From Branchinecta lynchi (lineage: Eukaryota; Arthropoda; Branchiopoda; Anostraca; Branchinectidae), in assembly GCA_023053575.1 (NCBI GenBank), contig JAKZAP010000004.1, positions 6,057,572 to 6,121,571 of the forward strand: a stretch of DNA of 64,000 nt. Reading direction: 5' to 3'. Both the position numbers and the translations under genes were made by a program. The notes beneath the pieces are model-generated. The model was not told the DNA's origin, did no database searches, and saw only the letters and a program-made list of their open reading frames with translations. Below are positions 1-12,100 of this stretch, one piece after another. How positions within the stretch are numbered: the first letter of the stretch is position 1; each line of letters opens with the position of its first letter.

Positions 1-655
1 AAGATTTCCGGTTGCCCCCTCCAGCTCCCCCCCAAAAGTCACCGGATCCGGTCCGGATTTTAAGTACGTCGTCTGAGGCATGAGGTCTTTCCAAATATCA
101 AGTTCCATCGAGATCCGATCACCCGTTCAAAAGTTATAAATACCTCAAGGTTCCGGATTCCCCTTCCCTCCACTCCCCCCACAGTGCCCGAATCGGCTCG
201 GTTATGTCAATGATGTATCTAGTGTTTGCTAGGTGTCTTCCCACCAAGTTTCATCTCGATCCCTCCACTCATAGCGTTTCCCAAGATTTCCGGTTGCCCC
301 CTCCAGCTCCCCCCCAAAAGTCACCGGGTCCGGTCCGGATTTTAAGTGGGTCGTCTGAGGCATGAGGTCGTTCCAAATATCAAGTTTCATCGAGATCCGA
401 TCACCCGTTCAAAAGTTAAAAATACCTCAAGATTCCGGATTCCCCCTCCCTCCATTCCCCCCACGGTGCTCGGATCGGGGAAGTGACTATTTCCAACTTA
501 ATCATTTGGGGTCCCTGATACGCTTGCCAAGTTTTATCGTCCTAGCTTATCTGGAAGTGCCCGAACTAGCAAAACCTGGACAGACCGACAGACCGACGGA
601 CGGACAGAAATTGCGATCGCTATATGGCACTTGGCCGAAGGGCAAGTGCCATAAC
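1..655 (+). repeat. End of a ~141-bp monomer array with terminal hairpin
   Basis: The block starting at base 1 (AAGATTTCCGGTTGCCCC) recurs at base 283, a period of about 282 bp made of two related sub-units of ~141 bp. Each sub-unit has an 'accaagtttcatc' box, a purine/pyrimidine spacer, then a C-rich 'ccctccactcccccc' box and a 'tcggatccggtccgg' box. The array ends in a (gacc/gacg)n stretch and a hairpin whose arms are ATGGCACTTG and CAAGTGCCAT, near 624-653. The same family recurs at 7.9-8.6, 31.85-32.35, 47.8-48.6 and 49.3-54.0 kb. Open frames here are chance products of the repeat. Confidence 0.85.
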
Positions 656-820
656 TACAAAAATACACTACTGCCGACCTTTAGTTGCCAACCGTACATC
701 CGATCGTCTTTAAGGTCGACGAAACTAGATTCAGCACCTAGTTTCGTCTTTTTGTATTTGAGCCGTTCATTGACCACAATAGAACGAAGCGATTCTGCAA
801 TTGAAAAATAAAGCTTATAC

Positions 821-1015
821 TACGTTGAGGGCCGCCGCTTCTACGTGGTAACCGACCATGCTCCGCTGAAATTGTTAAATACCATGAAAAACGGCAACCC
901 ACGGGTTACCCGCTGGGACATGACACTCCAGGGCCTAGATACTGTGTTAAGTTCCCGCTTAGGTAGCGACCACGGGAAAGCTGACGCCTTTTCCCGGGCC
1001 TACACGGAGATATAG
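821..1015 (+). pseudogene. Ty3/gypsy-type RNase H fragment of an LTR retrotransposon
   Basis: A 64-codon open frame ends in TAG at 1013-1015. It reads as the distal part of a retroelement RNase H domain: a 'VVTDHAPLKLL' block, then 'RVTRWDMTLQ', and a 'KADAFSR' ending that corresponds to the usual ADALSR motif. The spacing fits gypsy RNase H. Upstream reverse transcriptase and downstream integrase are absent: the frame stops and is followed by non-coding sequence and an LTR-like block. It is therefore a truncated relic. The family call rests on recognised motifs only. Confidence 0.7.
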
Positions 1016-1159
1016 ACCTTTTTCTTTGCAGTTCATCTAGCTAAGGAAACATAAGGACGCTACACCCGGCTTTGCGGAAAAGCCTCGACTTCAGTCGCCC
1101 TGAACTAGCTCGGACGACCACCAGGATGACAATCGCCTTCAGCCCCAGCTCCGGCGTGG

Positions 1160-1540
1160 TAGAGTGAAAATAATAAAAAATCATGACATTTCTTTTAAAG
1201 TGTCATGAATTAGAAAATTCTTGGAAACATAAGCGTTGACGTAACGTGCAGGTTTTTCTGGACGCGAGCACATGGAGACATTAAGAGTCTCTTGGAATCG
1301 TGTGAAGTTTGTAGAAAGCGGTAGGCTCGCGCTACCAATTTAAAGTGGTATCTTTGATGTTTATCTAGTGCTTTGATATTTTGTTTTCTGTGTGGTTGGA
1401 GATTGATGTAAAGGAGGGGGCTATGTCATGACGTGTCTCGTGACGTGTCATTCAAGTGCTATATATACCATGTTAGAATGAAAGAGCAGATAATAAAGTC
1501 GTCTCTCGGCTAGAGAACATTCAGGTTTCCACATGGTAAT
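1160..1540 (+). repeat. LTR-like block downstream of the gypsy remnant
   Basis: A purine-rich stretch near 1160-1180 precedes a short palindrome (ATGACA...TGTCAT) near 1181-1207. Further on are a TATATATA box at 1460-1467 and AATAAA at 1492-1497, followed by a short tail. TATA and polyadenylation signals in that order fit the U3-R-U5 layout of an LTR, and the position after an RNase H relic fits a 3' LTR. No second copy is visible in the window, so the ends cannot be set. Confidence 0.35.
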
Positions 1541-2483
1541 AGGCTAAGACAGACACATCTCGTCCTGGCCTCCGATTGCCTTCCTTGCCGATTGCTCCGA
1601 GTCTAGAGAACATTAGCTGAGAACAAGAGATAGCAAGCCGTAGTAAAGTGAAATTTAATATTTCTTTTAATTTCATTTCCATTGATTGTGAAGATTTGAC
1701 CAAAACTCGGTAGAATATTTTCAAAGTTTTCTAGTATTTGAAACAGATAGACCTTGGAAAGGCAGGAGGGATTAACAGTCTGTTTGTAGAGCACCTAAAG
1801 TACGCATCTTACGAGAAATTGTCACTCCAAGAAAAAAACTCATCAATGAACTTCATAGGGTGAATGATAAAAGGCAAGGTTGCTGCTATAACCAGTTTTC
1901 GATGCGCTGTACGTGAACGTTCGACTAGTGCTTTAAAATGCGAGTTACGTGCACGATAGTTAACGTTCACTTGTTGATGATATATTGCTTATGAGTATAG
2001 TCTGCGGGGTACGTCTACGTCATACGTATTGGGCACGTCTGCCGAGGAGTTTGATCTTCTGTCCAATACTACACAAATTTGTCTGTTTTATCCTGTTCAG
2101 TACTGTTAACTTGAAATTTTGAAGGCGACTTCGTTCGAATAAAGGAATAAAACAGGGGTGTATAGTATCGCCAAAATTATTCTTTTTGTTTATTAACTCT
2201 GTAGTGGAATTTATGGTACATACTTCGGCCACTAATGTGAGGCTTGACATAATATATCTATGTATGTTGCTTTTAGCGGACGGTGTCACATTCTGGCTGA
2301 CTCTACTAAATCTATAGGAGAAAAAAGTATGAAATTGGAATAGAATGTTAGGAAGACGGAAGTGATGGTTTCTAGGAAAGGTGGTAATGCGAAGAACGGG
2401 GATAGGTTAGATTATGCGGGGACGGAAATATAGAGAAAAGACGAATGGTTGTATGTAGGGTGTAAGATAAAACCAAAAGGTGG
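1541..2483. other. No gene recognised
   Basis: The short open frames on the minus strand show no recognisable domain or splice context. I see no clear repeat structure. Confidence 0.5.
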
Positions 2484-3495
2484 TTTTTGGGATCCCAAAA
2501 TGTAAGTGGAGGGATTCCTATGACATCGCAAAAGTTGTCCGTCTGTAAGCACGATAACTCTCTAAGGGAACGAGATATTTTGATGAAACTTGGTGTGAGG
2601 ATTCGTTGGGTCGTCGGACCAGTCAAGTTCGTAGATAGGCTTTGAAGCCCTAATTTAGGGGTGGGGGAGGGGGTTCAAATTAAGGGGAAAACAAAATATA
2701 TTGAAACAGCTGATGTGATAGTCGATTATGGGGTAAGAAGACATGCTGAGGACGATGGTGAAAGCTATTTTGTCATCGAACGAGTAGTTCGCCCGGAATC
2801 CGGGCAAAACCGGAAAGTTTGTTACAAGTAACCAAAACCGGAAAGTTTGTTAAAATTAGAAGTTTTATTTAGAGTTGAGTAGACGTTCGATTTAGGGCAA
2901 GAAGACATGTCGAACATTTATGAGAAATTTTTTTTTACCAGGACGTGTAGTTCGCCCAGAATCCGGCGAAAATCGGAAAGTTGGTTAAAAGTAAAAGTTT
3001 AATCTCAAATTGATTAAATGTTTGATTTACCGGTAAGAACACATGCCGAACCACGATGGTGAAAATAATTTTCTCGCTGGACAACTAGTTCGCGCGGAAT
3101 CCGGCCAAAACCGGAAAATTTGTTAAAAGCAATAGTTCGATTAGATGACAGATTAAGGGGTAAGAAGAGAGGCTGAGTCGGTTTATGACAATTTTTTTTT
3201 ACCCGGACATATAATTATTCCGGAATCCGGTTGTAACCGGAGTTTTTTTAAGTCAAACTTTTATTCAAAGTTGTTTAGATGTTCTTTATAGGAATAAGGA
3301 GATTCGCTGGTTTTGTTTCTGTATTTTTTTGGCTGGATTAGTAGTTCGGTCGGAAATCGGCAGGAAGTCTCAGTTAGTATCGTCAAATTAGATATGGCTT
3401 ATAGAGGTATTTCTGAACTTGGTTTTCTCTGATGATTAGCCTGTCCAAGGCTGGATCTGGCGAAGACAAGACTCGATTGTCTGAATCATAAGGTA
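2484..3495 (-). repeat. GATCC-family repeat element, reverse copy, truncated
   Basis: The block opens with the reverse complement of the family 3' end (TTTTTGGGATCCCAAAA, then 'tgtaagtggaggga', then the 'gacatcgcaaaagttgtccgtctg' segment in reverse). It continues through several degraded copies of the ~137-bp unit (core 'ggaatccgggcaaaaccgg' in reverse). It ends near 3,495 inside the family's 5' region, where reversed 'agaaaaccaagttcag' and 'cgccagatcca' boxes are seen. The outermost 5' box is missing. Other copies are at 23.07-23.20, 43.24-44.92, 57.37-58.39 and 58.81-63.92 kb. Confidence 0.8.
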
Positions 3496-3698
3496 AGTGG
3501 AACAGTTTGTAATAAACGGAAAGGCTTGTTCGAACTTAATTGTATAAAGGACTTTATAGGAAATAAGAGATTTTAAGGTTCAGAAAAGAAATTTTTCAAT
3601 CGAGAGCACTTGCCACTATGCATTATGCTTCTGAGTTGTAGTTCTTCCATAAAAGCTGTAATTTAGAAAAGTTAGGGTAATTTAAAAGAGTGTTTGTT

Positions 3699-3978
3699 GT
3701 TAGTTGTAGGACTAATAGTTTCGTAGTGAAAGGAGACTTCGGACTAAATTCACTAAGAAACTATGGTTTAGTATGGTTATATCTAACCCTAATTAGTATG
3801 GTTAGATATTGGGAGAAATTAGTAAACCTGCTTTTGGTGTTAGTTGTAGGACCAGTAGTTTGGTAGTGAAAGGAGACTTAGGACTAAATTCACTAGAAAA
3901 GTATGGTTTAGTATGGTTATATCTAACCATAATTAGTATGGTTAGATATTGGGAGACACTAGTAAACCTGCTTAGAGT
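3699..3978. repeat. 140-bp tandem duplication carrying a hairpin
   Basis: Two copies of a ~140-bp unit lie head to tail: TAGTTGTAGGAC occurs at 3,701 and again at 3,841, with only scattered substitutions. Each copy contains a hairpin with arms ATATCTAACC and GGTTAGATAT. The 109-residue frame crossing the second copy is probably accidental. Confidence 0.8.
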
Positions 3979-6189
3979 TGAAAGTGAAAGCGAAAGCAGC
4001 GTATCTGGATTCTTAAAGGGATCCGATCCGACAAAAGTATCATGGGCATGGCAGATTAAGAAAATTTTAGATGAGCGTGTTTTAGCGAAAGGTGGAATGA
4101 AGGACGGGGCAGGTTGTAGGATTAGGAGTGGTAGCTAAAGAAGTTTGTCAGGTATTGAAGGAGAAGGAAAATACAGAGTTGGCAAGGTTTTGTTCGTAGT
4201 TCAGTTTTTACGCAAGGGAAGGACGAGACAACCGGAAGAGGTATATAGGTGGTTTAAATGGGAGAACTGGTCCTTACTTCTGCCGTATGTGTGGAGATAT
4301 GATGAAGATTTAGTCCATCTGACGTATACGTTTTGCGAGTTGGATAAGTTGAGGCATGAAATTTTTGTTTAGAACGGATGGTGAGAATGTTGAAGGGTGA
4401 CTGATTTTTGGTGAATAAGAGTTTGGAAAGATTTTTCAAAGGCATGAGGCATCGTGAGAACTTCAGTTAAGGATTGTCGAGTTAATTTGTTTATGTAATG
4501 GGGTTTAGCATTTGGTTTCTTTGTTCGTTGTTTTTTTTCGCTGAGTATTTGTCTTGCCATGGTGTCAATCATTTCCTATATTCAAGAAACATCGGGTACC
4601 AAAGGTCTTGTCCACAGGAACTCGTTAAATGCGATGTCCTATTCGTCGGGTGATCGCCAGTTTAAGCAAGCATATCGATAGGAATATTCGGGTTCACTTG
4701 CAAAGTGTTGAACCGTGTATATTACGCAGATACCATTATCAGTTGTTTGGGACTGCGTTGGTGCATAAAAACTCTGTTCGGGGGCATTAAGGGCTTAACT
4801 TTTACTTCCTCCTACGTTTGCAGAAGCTGATCCGATTCGCGAGCATTTCACAGTCACTTGCTCAGAACAGATAGTTCACAAACGAAAAGCTACAGCTTCA
4901 CTTGTAACTAGGCTACCGATAGACATCGATTAAACTTTTTTACTTTGTTTTTCAGAAAACTTGCAGGACAAATGTCCCGACGATTCGTTCCTCTCCAAGA
5001 CGAGACCTTCAGAAAGAAAAGCTAAGAAATAGTGCTTTCTACAAGACATGTGCATGTAATTTTAAAGCCTATACAACTGCTATATAAAGACACAGTGATA
5101 CCGAGAAAAACAAAGCATATGTGCTCACTAGCGTCGTCACTTAAAAAGAAGTCTGTGGGTGCCAAGAAACGTAGTTGCTAGAAAATTTCAGTTCTGATCT
5201 ACAATCATCGATGATAGGCTGTTTCTTACTTTTTGTTTTCAGTACTGTTTTGCTCTTTGTACGAGTTTCCCTGCTGATGCGATAAATGCGACACTCTCAA
5301 CAACTGCTATAGCAAACTCTACTGACTCCCGTATCTTTGTAGCGCTTCGGGGATGTTCGCGAATAATCCTATGCATTTGTTCTACGAACAAAAACGTAAA
5401 GCACTTCTGTCGCTAAAAAGTCTGCTTTTGAGGTCAGATAACAACCAGATCCAAATTCTTTTAACTTCAATTTTTCAACTCTAAATTCCTTTGTGAAAAA
5501 AAAATGCGAGTGACGAACATGTACTTCGTTGATTGTGTTACATATGTTGTTATATTTAATATGTATAGATGATATCTGTGTTCTCGCTGTATATATGGCT
5601 ACTATGATTGAAGATTAAACAGGACCAACCGAGTTAAAGATATTATTCAAATGTATCTAAACTGTGCTTTTAACATAGTATTGAAATTTATTTACTTTTT
5701 CATACATACAAAAGATATGGTTAAGATATGGAGAAGGAATCCGGGAAAAATTTGGTTCGGTAGCCAGGGTTAGCTAAATAACTTGAGTCCTCATATAAAA
5801 TTACAAGCAAGTACCCAACAAGCTTTTTTCTTTTTATTATCATTTTTTTTTACGAGATATTAAATGTGTTAAGTTTCTTTTAGCCTCAGAACCACTAGTA
5901 GGAAGTTCCCACCAGACATTGGTAATCAAGTACATACAGATGAGTTGCAATAATCACTTCATACTAATATTCTAGCATATAAATACGTAATGATGTTCCT
6001 AGCTTAAACAGGTGATACCATAACCATAAGAGGATCGAAAACATTAATTTTACTCATAGGAACGAAAAAAAATAGAACTTAACTGAACAATTCGAAACAA
6101 TTCCAAACTATGCTGTAGGGTTTCAAGGATTTGGTCCTTCTTCTGCGAACTGATTTCTGGCCACTTTTAACTTCCCACTAACGAAAAAT
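3979..6189. other. No gene recognised; possible 3' UTR of the minus-strand gene
   Basis: Frames at 4,145-4,572 have no recognised domain. Minus-strand AATAAA signals (plus-strand 'tttatt') near 5,684 and 5,833 lie downstream of the terminal exon ending at 6,190 and could polyadenylate that gene. AT-rich throughout. Confidence 0.4.
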
Positions 6190-6318
6190 CTATGACGATT
6201 GGTCCATACGAGTTGTTCGCAGCTTTTCTTCAAATAACTCCATCTTAATTTTCTGGTACTTAACTTGCTTCTCCAGCTCCTCCGCAACAGACTTGACGTC
6301 GGCTACCGCATTTACTGC
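6190..6318 (-). CDS. Terminal coding exon of a host-like gene, coiled-coil C-terminus
   Basis: On the minus strand an acceptor (TTTATTATTAG) at 6,320-6,319 opens a 129-bp exon encoding 42 residues and a TAG stop at 6,192-6,190. The peptide is helical and charged, with the run 'VKSVAEELEKQVKYQKIKM', a likely coiled coil. It begins in phase 0. A candidate upstream exon ends in phase 0 at 6,390 with donor GTAAC, leaving a 71-bp intron. The product is not recognised. It could be the 3' end of the same minus-strand gene that holds the MGA-like exons at 16.9-22.2 kb, or a separate gene. Confidence 0.45.
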   Translation of the reverse strand, partial: AVNAVADVKSVAEELEKQVKYQKIKMELFEEKLRTTRMDQSS

Positions 6319-6389
6319 CTAATAATAAATTTCCAACTTAACAGATAAGAAGTATGTAGAGCTTTTCGTCTAATTAAAGGTGGTGTTAC

Positions 6390-6632
6390 GTCGTCCGCCG
6401 GTTCCAGTGACAGGTCAATTTCCATACACACTATCACCAAGATATGTCTATTCCGTGCAACCGGCTTAACCGTGACCCAGAACAGTGTAGTCTTCCATTC
6501 CGGATGACACACACTTGAGAATTGCCATAATTTGATTAGTTTAGTATCAATGAAACTGACATGATTTAGGTGAACCTTGATCAGAACTTCTGGAAGTGTT
6601 GGCTGGACTTCTTTTCCAAATTCTTTGTTTAA
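6390..6632 (-). CDS. Internal coding exon, unrecognised globular domain
   Basis: An open stretch of 81 codons ends at a GTAAC donor (6,389). Its composition looks like a folded beta-rich domain: 'VLIKVHLNHVSF', 'FSSVCHPEWKTTLFWVTV' and 'RHILVIVCMEIDLSL'. The upstream border is uncertain: an AG just before 6,632 keeps phase 0 but has a weak pyrimidine tract, and the frame stays open to 6,644. No family is assigned. The phase agrees with the exons at 6,190-6,318 and 6,743-6,847. Confidence 0.45.
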
Positions 6633-6742
6633 CTTTACATTCATGTAACAAATTTTCGTAACAACACGACATTATAGGATCTCAATTTAAATTAGCCTGG
6701 AAGCCGTCCGACCTCGCAACTGATCGTTTCGTTTCTGCTTAC

Positions 6743-6847
6743 ATGGATGCCAGCGTCTTTACAAAATAAGTAAGGTCTCGAACAAAGCCCCACAAATTCG
6801 TCACGAATTTTGATACCATGCCCGGATTTCAAAGTAAACTTTTTTCG
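6743..6847 (-). CDS. Short internal coding exon of the same gene
   Basis: This is a 105-bp, 35-codon open stretch. On the minus strand a pyrimidine-rich tract ending TTTTGCCTGGAAG precedes it, and a good donor (CAT then GTAAGC) follows at 6,742. The peptide includes 'KSGHGIKIRDEFVGLC' and 'RPYLFCKDAGIH', which looks like real protein. Phase 0 at both ends matches the two downstream exons. The function is not recognised. The exon is too short for the ORF to be noticed without its splice sites. Confidence 0.45.
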
Positions 6848-7099
6848 CTTCCAGGCAAAAAAAGAACTATCGTAAAAGTAGTTTGGCTAGTGTTTAAAAC
6901 GATGAAGCTGGGGAGACATATTAGAATTTTCTGAATCACGTCTGATTGAGCGAAATGGATAAATCAACTCAGTGCTTTTTTTTCAAATATATTTTGACCC
7001 CTCCTTTTAGTTATCTGACTTAATGTGTTTGATTTGTTTATATTATATTACAATTTACATTACAATTTAACTTCTATCAAATATAGGTCCTAAAAGCCT

Positions 7100-7375
7100 G
7101 AGCAGATGCAGGGTACGTCAAACTTTCTCGCTTTATTTAGAAGTAGACATGGATTAAGCCTAACTCGATCGGGTAGAATTCGCAAAGATGCGAAATGTCT
7201 CAATTTTCCTAAGCACATGGCGCAAATGCTTCCATCGATTAAACTGGTCCTACAAACTTGTGCAGATGCAGGCTAAGACCGGCTTTCCCGCTTCATTCAG
7301 GATTAAGCCTAAATCGACCTGTATAATTCGCAACGATAAGCAATACCTCGATTCTCCTAAGCACATGGTTTAAAT
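7100..7375 (+). repeat. Diverged tandem pair, period ~160 bp
   Basis: A segment beginning 'gagcagatgcaggg' at ~7,100 and ending 'cctaagcacatgg' at ~7,220 is followed by a diverged second copy at ~7,260-7,370 with the same start and end boxes. No coding content is evident. Confidence 0.55.
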
Positions 7376-7879
7376 AGATCAATCCACTGATCTAGGTAGG
7401 AGAAACGTCCTAGGAATAGCCCAAAAACGAAATGATGAGACAACCTACCATCCTCAAAGTCTTCATCTGCCCTGGATACTCCCCGACTCCAAAAGATGCG
7501 AACGTCCAAAGGCGCTTCAAAGCCCACTGGTTTGCAGAACATTGAACTTTACTGCGTAAGCTGTCAGAACATTTAACCTTCAAATAAGCAAAAATGTGAG
7601 GAATCATGACGACATCTGTACATCTCTCTAAGCTGTCAGAATTTTGATACTAGATAAAAATGTTGCCATGTGGTAAACGGTAGAACGAACATATCCCTCT
7701 GATATTTTATCAGTCTTAAAAACGTAACATAACGGTTATTTGTCTCAAAAGCTAACACTTTCAATGGAAAAAAAAGTATGTATTCTCATAAAGTCAAACA
7801 CGAGTACGTCATTCACATTAGAGGAATTCTTTAAGCAACAGCTTAAAGAATTAGCTTTAAGCTATGGCTTATGCGTGTT

Positions 7880-8570
7880 CTTTCCTCCAAGTCCCATCCC
7901 GATCTCTCGACTCTTAAGCGTTTCACGAGATTTCCGGCACCAGCTCTACCACCCCCCGTTATCGGATTCGTTCCACATTTGAAATTCGGCATCTGAGACA
8001 CTTGTTCTTGACACTTGTCAAGTCCGATCACCCGTTCTAAAGTTCTGGTAGGCTACATCTGGAAGGTTTCTGGTTTCTGGTTTCCTGGTAGGCTACATCT
8101 GGAAGTACACTAACTTGTGATCACAGGAAATCCAGTAACCATCTCCGACACCCTCCACTGCGACACGATCCTTTCCTGTTTTGTCAATAAAGTATCTAGG
8201 GTTAATGCTCGTTCTTCCCTTAAGTTCCGTCCCGATCCCACGACACTAAGCGTTTCACAACATTTCCGGTCCCCCCCCCTCTACACCCCACCCGCAGTTT
8301 TCGGGTTCGGGTCAATCTTAGACACTTGTTCTTCACACTAATCAAGTTTCATGAATGCCCGATTACCCGTTCCAAAGTTGTTTATGTTTCTAGTTTCCGG
8401 ATTCCCCATCCCTCCACTCTCCCGTGACGGCTGGATCGGGGAAGTGATTATTTCCATTTAATCTGGTCGGTTCCCTCATCTGCCTTCCAAGTTTTATTGT
8501 CCTACCATATGTGGAAGCGTTTCATGAGATTTCCGGTGCCCCCTACCCCAGGTATCGAATCTGGCCAGAA
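7880..8570 (+). repeat. Short array of the ~141-bp repeat family
   Basis: The boxes 'ccaagtcccatcccgatc', 'gcgtttcacgagatttccgg' and 'ccctccactctcccgtgac' follow the same order and spacing as in the 49-54 kb arrays. Copies are degraded and interrupted. The open frames on both strands are repeat-derived. Confidence 0.7.
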
Positions 8571-10422
8571 TTTGAAACTGAATATCCGAAATGATAGATA
8601 GAAATCGAAAGGACAATCGTTCATAGTCTTAACAAACTCACTGCGGAGTTGCACACGCGATTCGTTGCTAGACCATAGCAATATGTTTTTGGGAGTTGTA
8701 GCAGTATGAGTGATATTCCGTGGCAATACAAATATTTCGTAGAAATAAATAAACCTGTATACGATTGTCGTACGGTTCGGAACTGTCGAGTTGTTTTTCG
8801 TGATCCTACACATGATCGGCTTTCATTACGGTGTAGCTGTAACTTGATAAACTTGCCGCTGTATACAACTTCCACTGCAGAGCTTTTTAGCTGTACTGTT
8901 ATACACGCAGGAGTGGTTGATTGATGAAATAAACAGAAACCGTAAAAAACCTGGATATACTAGAAATTTATCAGAGCCTCCCACTGTTTTGATAATTCTT
9001 TTTTTTTCTGTTAAGTTCAAAATATCTCCTAAACCGTTTGCGCAATTAAACTCTCTCATCTAACAGTAGAGCACTACCACGCAAATTTGTAGTGCCTGCC
9101 CTTAGGAATGATGAAATTAATATTTAACCAAAGCGAGTTATACGGATTAAAATCAGAGGCGTCATTTCGCTGAAAACTAATTGGGGTGAAACGGCGGGTC
9201 CCGGGACTTCTTCGGGGCCCCGTAACAGGCGGTTTGAAGTGGGTGCAAGGATAAATAAGGGAAGAATTAAGAAGTCAAGTAACCTCGATGTCAGCATGGT
9301 TGATCTCTTTTCCTCCGATCTTATGTATCGGGGGTGGAGCTTCTAGTTTTACCTCTTGCAGTATTCAGTGTTACCTCCAGAGCAAAAGTGATGAAGCAGT
9401 CAGAAAAGGCGGGAAGTTCAAACAGTGCTGATTCTGAAGGATTGTACAAGCGGAAACGACTTTTCAATATCGGGTCAGATTGGCAACCCTTCACAGAGAC
9501 CGTGAAGCCCAAGGGAATGCGGCATTGGATGACTTAGGGGAGCAATTACGCACCTTGAACGTGGAAGCATAGACCTAACACGCATGTCTTTCGTTCAGAT
9601 TCAAAAGGTTCCGTGTGAACATTAGTAATTTTATTTTGGTCTTCTCAGGACTGTAAAGAATCGCTTACAGAAAAGGTAATAAGCCTTGGAAAATTTAAGG
9701 TATTTAGCTGTTGAAATGTACTCAATGAGTTATTATGTTTTGTTTTTAAGTTGTACTCTCTACACAAAATTTAGTTCATACCATTTTCTCGTGTAGTTGC
9801 GAAAAACAGTAGGCTGTATTTCCTAATTATAAATTAATGATTGCTGATTGTAAGGTATCTTTCAAGACGTCACAATTTGTGATAACTTATTATTCTTGGT
9901 AAAAAATGTATATCTTTATCTCGTATAGTTGCACTTTACATCTGGCTAAATTTTGTCATTGCCTATGCTACTAACGCTTTTTCATCATAATTTTCTTTTC
10001 ATTATCATGTGTTACATCATTTAAATTCGAATTTTGGGCATAGCTGGTGAAATGGACACAAAGAGTTCATATGTTTTGTTTTTAATTGCAGTATATACAC
10101 AAAATTTAGTTCTTAGAATTTCTCGGATAGTTGCGAGAAATGTGATTCAAGCAAACAGGCTTGAAGTATTTTCTCATTTTAAGTTATCGGTATCATTCAA
10201 AACGTCTACATTTGAGATAATTTATTAATTTTGGTCAAAATGTATATCATTATCTCGGGTAGTTGGCTAAATGTTTCATTATTTATCCTGTTAATAGTCT
10301 TTCTTTATCACTAAGAATCTCTCATGGATATTTTAACTGACTTTCTAAGCCTATAGTAAAATCATTTGGAAGCATGTCCCTTCACCGATCCCAATCTTTA
10401 ACAACCTACGAACAACGCTTAC
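8571..10422. other. No gene confidently recognised
   Basis: A coding-like stretch at 9,438-9,572 on the plus strand ends in TAG, but it has upstream in-frame stops and no strong acceptor. The segments at 9,720-9,990 and 10,060-10,270 are diverged direct copies ('tatgttttgtttttaa' and 'tagttgcgagaaa' boxes). Confidence 0.4.
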
Positions 10423-10497
10423 CCCCCAGATCAGCAGCTTTTTCAACAGTTTCCTCTCTGTGATATTTCAGAGCGTAATTTTCTGGGCCAGTACATG
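10423..10497 (-). CDS. Possible 75-bp internal exon
   Basis: On the minus strand an AG at 10,499-10,498 is followed by 25 open codons including 'KYHREETVEKAADLG', then a donor GTAAGC at 10,422. Phase is 1 at both ends. The acceptor overlaps a stop codon and has a weak pyrimidine tract. It might belong to the minus-strand gene between 6.2 and 22.2 kb, but a missing exon would be needed to reconcile phases. Confidence 0.2.
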
Positions 10498-12100
10498 CTC
10501 AATTTATTGGTCATTGCTGGGAGTTTTTGAATTTCCTGCCACGACATCTCAGCTCCTAAGATTTGGATCGCCGAAATGCCAGAGAGATAAAGACAAGGGA
10601 TAACAAGAAACGGCCGATTTTCGTAGTGCCTTCTAAAGGAAGTCGGAAATGAAGCATCTAATACAAAGTAAAGCATTAGAAGTGTCCATTGTGCTTTAAA
10701 CTTATAGTGTTCAGTCCAAATCGGTCCTTTTCTGCCTTTATTTTCGTCATCTTTGAATCTAGGATTGCATGACTTTCATCATCTCATTGTACTTTAGCGC
10801 CATATCTCGTCTTTTAAAACTAGTGGTAGCTGCAGTGGAAAAGGGCAAAATGTTGTCCTCTTTCTGTTTAATTTGAATTCGGCGCACTTTCTTGTCGTGA
10901 AGAACTGCGATCAGAAGAACACGCGCTAATAATTACTCTGTGGTCGGGACAGGCGCCGAGTAGGCTTCACCCCCGATACTTGAGCATCGGGGAAAAAAAG
11001 ACGTCGCATGATTCAGGTCTTCTCAATCCTTCCCTTATTTATTCTTGGTGCGTGGGTGGGGGGGGGGTGTACTTGTCGTAAATACAACTCGTCTGAGGAG
11101 ACAAGTGGTTAGAAACAATAAACAAAAACATACAGCACCACACCCAAAACTAAACAAATTTCAAGAAACCAGTTTGTGAAAGGTAAATGTAAAAGTAAAT
11201 AACAGGGGCGAGACCTCGCGGCAGCTTCTAACGACTGTGTATCCGTTGCCTATTTTTATTTATTAATGACCCGTCATTTAAAAAAGGAAAAAGGATGGAG
11301 TACAAAACAGGAAAAGAAAAAGAAGACACACAGAAAACAGTACGCTTTCGTAGGAAAAAAATCAATAAAATTCTCACTGAATACTTTAACCGACTTTAAC
11401 CATGACTTTTTATTAGACCCAATCCGCCCAGTGACTTCCAACTTATACTACGGCTGGCGATAGGACAATGAAATTGAATGTGCCTGTAGACTTTAAGGCT
11501 GGATAGATAATTCGGAGTTTCAAAACCGACACTCTCTCCGTTCATGGGAAACATGGCCCTGATTGCACAAGAATAAAGTAAGTGACCTGTGACAGGTGTC
11601 AAGTTGAAACTTGGTATGAATTGTGGCCTGAAGCCTTTGGATGTCAAAGCACAAATACCTACTCGGTAGGTAAATTGGAGCACGCTCAACGAATTCTTAA
11701 CTTGACAATAGCTGGAGATTAATTGAGCTTTGCAGACCTTAAGATTGGGAATCTTTACGCATCGAACTACCCCCACCCTCTACTGTGCCAAGGTTCCCCG
11801 CGAGTTAGGATTGCGAACAATGATACCCACCGGTATCAACCTCAAATCAGCTACACTTGTTGATATATCTGTCTTCCTGTCCATTTTCATGGGTCTAAGA
11901 CCGCCCTTTTCCACCCCGTCCATGGGGAACTGAACCCTGAATTCCCATTACCGTCGTGAGAGTTCTCGAGCTCACATTTTGGTATACTTTCAGACATCAG
12001 ATATCGGTAAACTAGGCGGAAACCAAGGCCCCGTTCGACCTGTCGCAGTGATCTTTACTTTAAAAGTGACAAACCATAAAGGATTGACGGAAAAGGTGAA
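10498..12100. other. No gene recognised
   Basis: This stretch holds a G-rich run near 11,050-11,068 and a repeat-like segment at 11,400-11,930. The 126-residue minus-strand frame there shows no known domain. Confidence 0.4.

Noticed and set aside
624..653. Hairpin taken as a Helitron 3' end
   Set aside because: No CTRR end follows, and no Rep/helicase sequence exists in the window; the hairpin is better treated as the end of the ~141-bp family.
9438..9572. Coding-like 44-codon stretch ending in TAG ('LHRDREAQGNAALDDLGEQL')
   Set aside because: In-frame stops lie just upstream and no convincing acceptor precedes it; a neighbouring frame is equally open. Kept only as a note.
9651..9677. Possible 27-bp plus-strand microexon between 'ttggtcttctcag' and 'gtaata'
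   Set aside because: Good-looking borders but no partner exons; too short to support.
11396..11776. 126-residue minus-strand frame
   Set aside because: No domain, and it lies in repeat-like sequence resembling the array-end segments.
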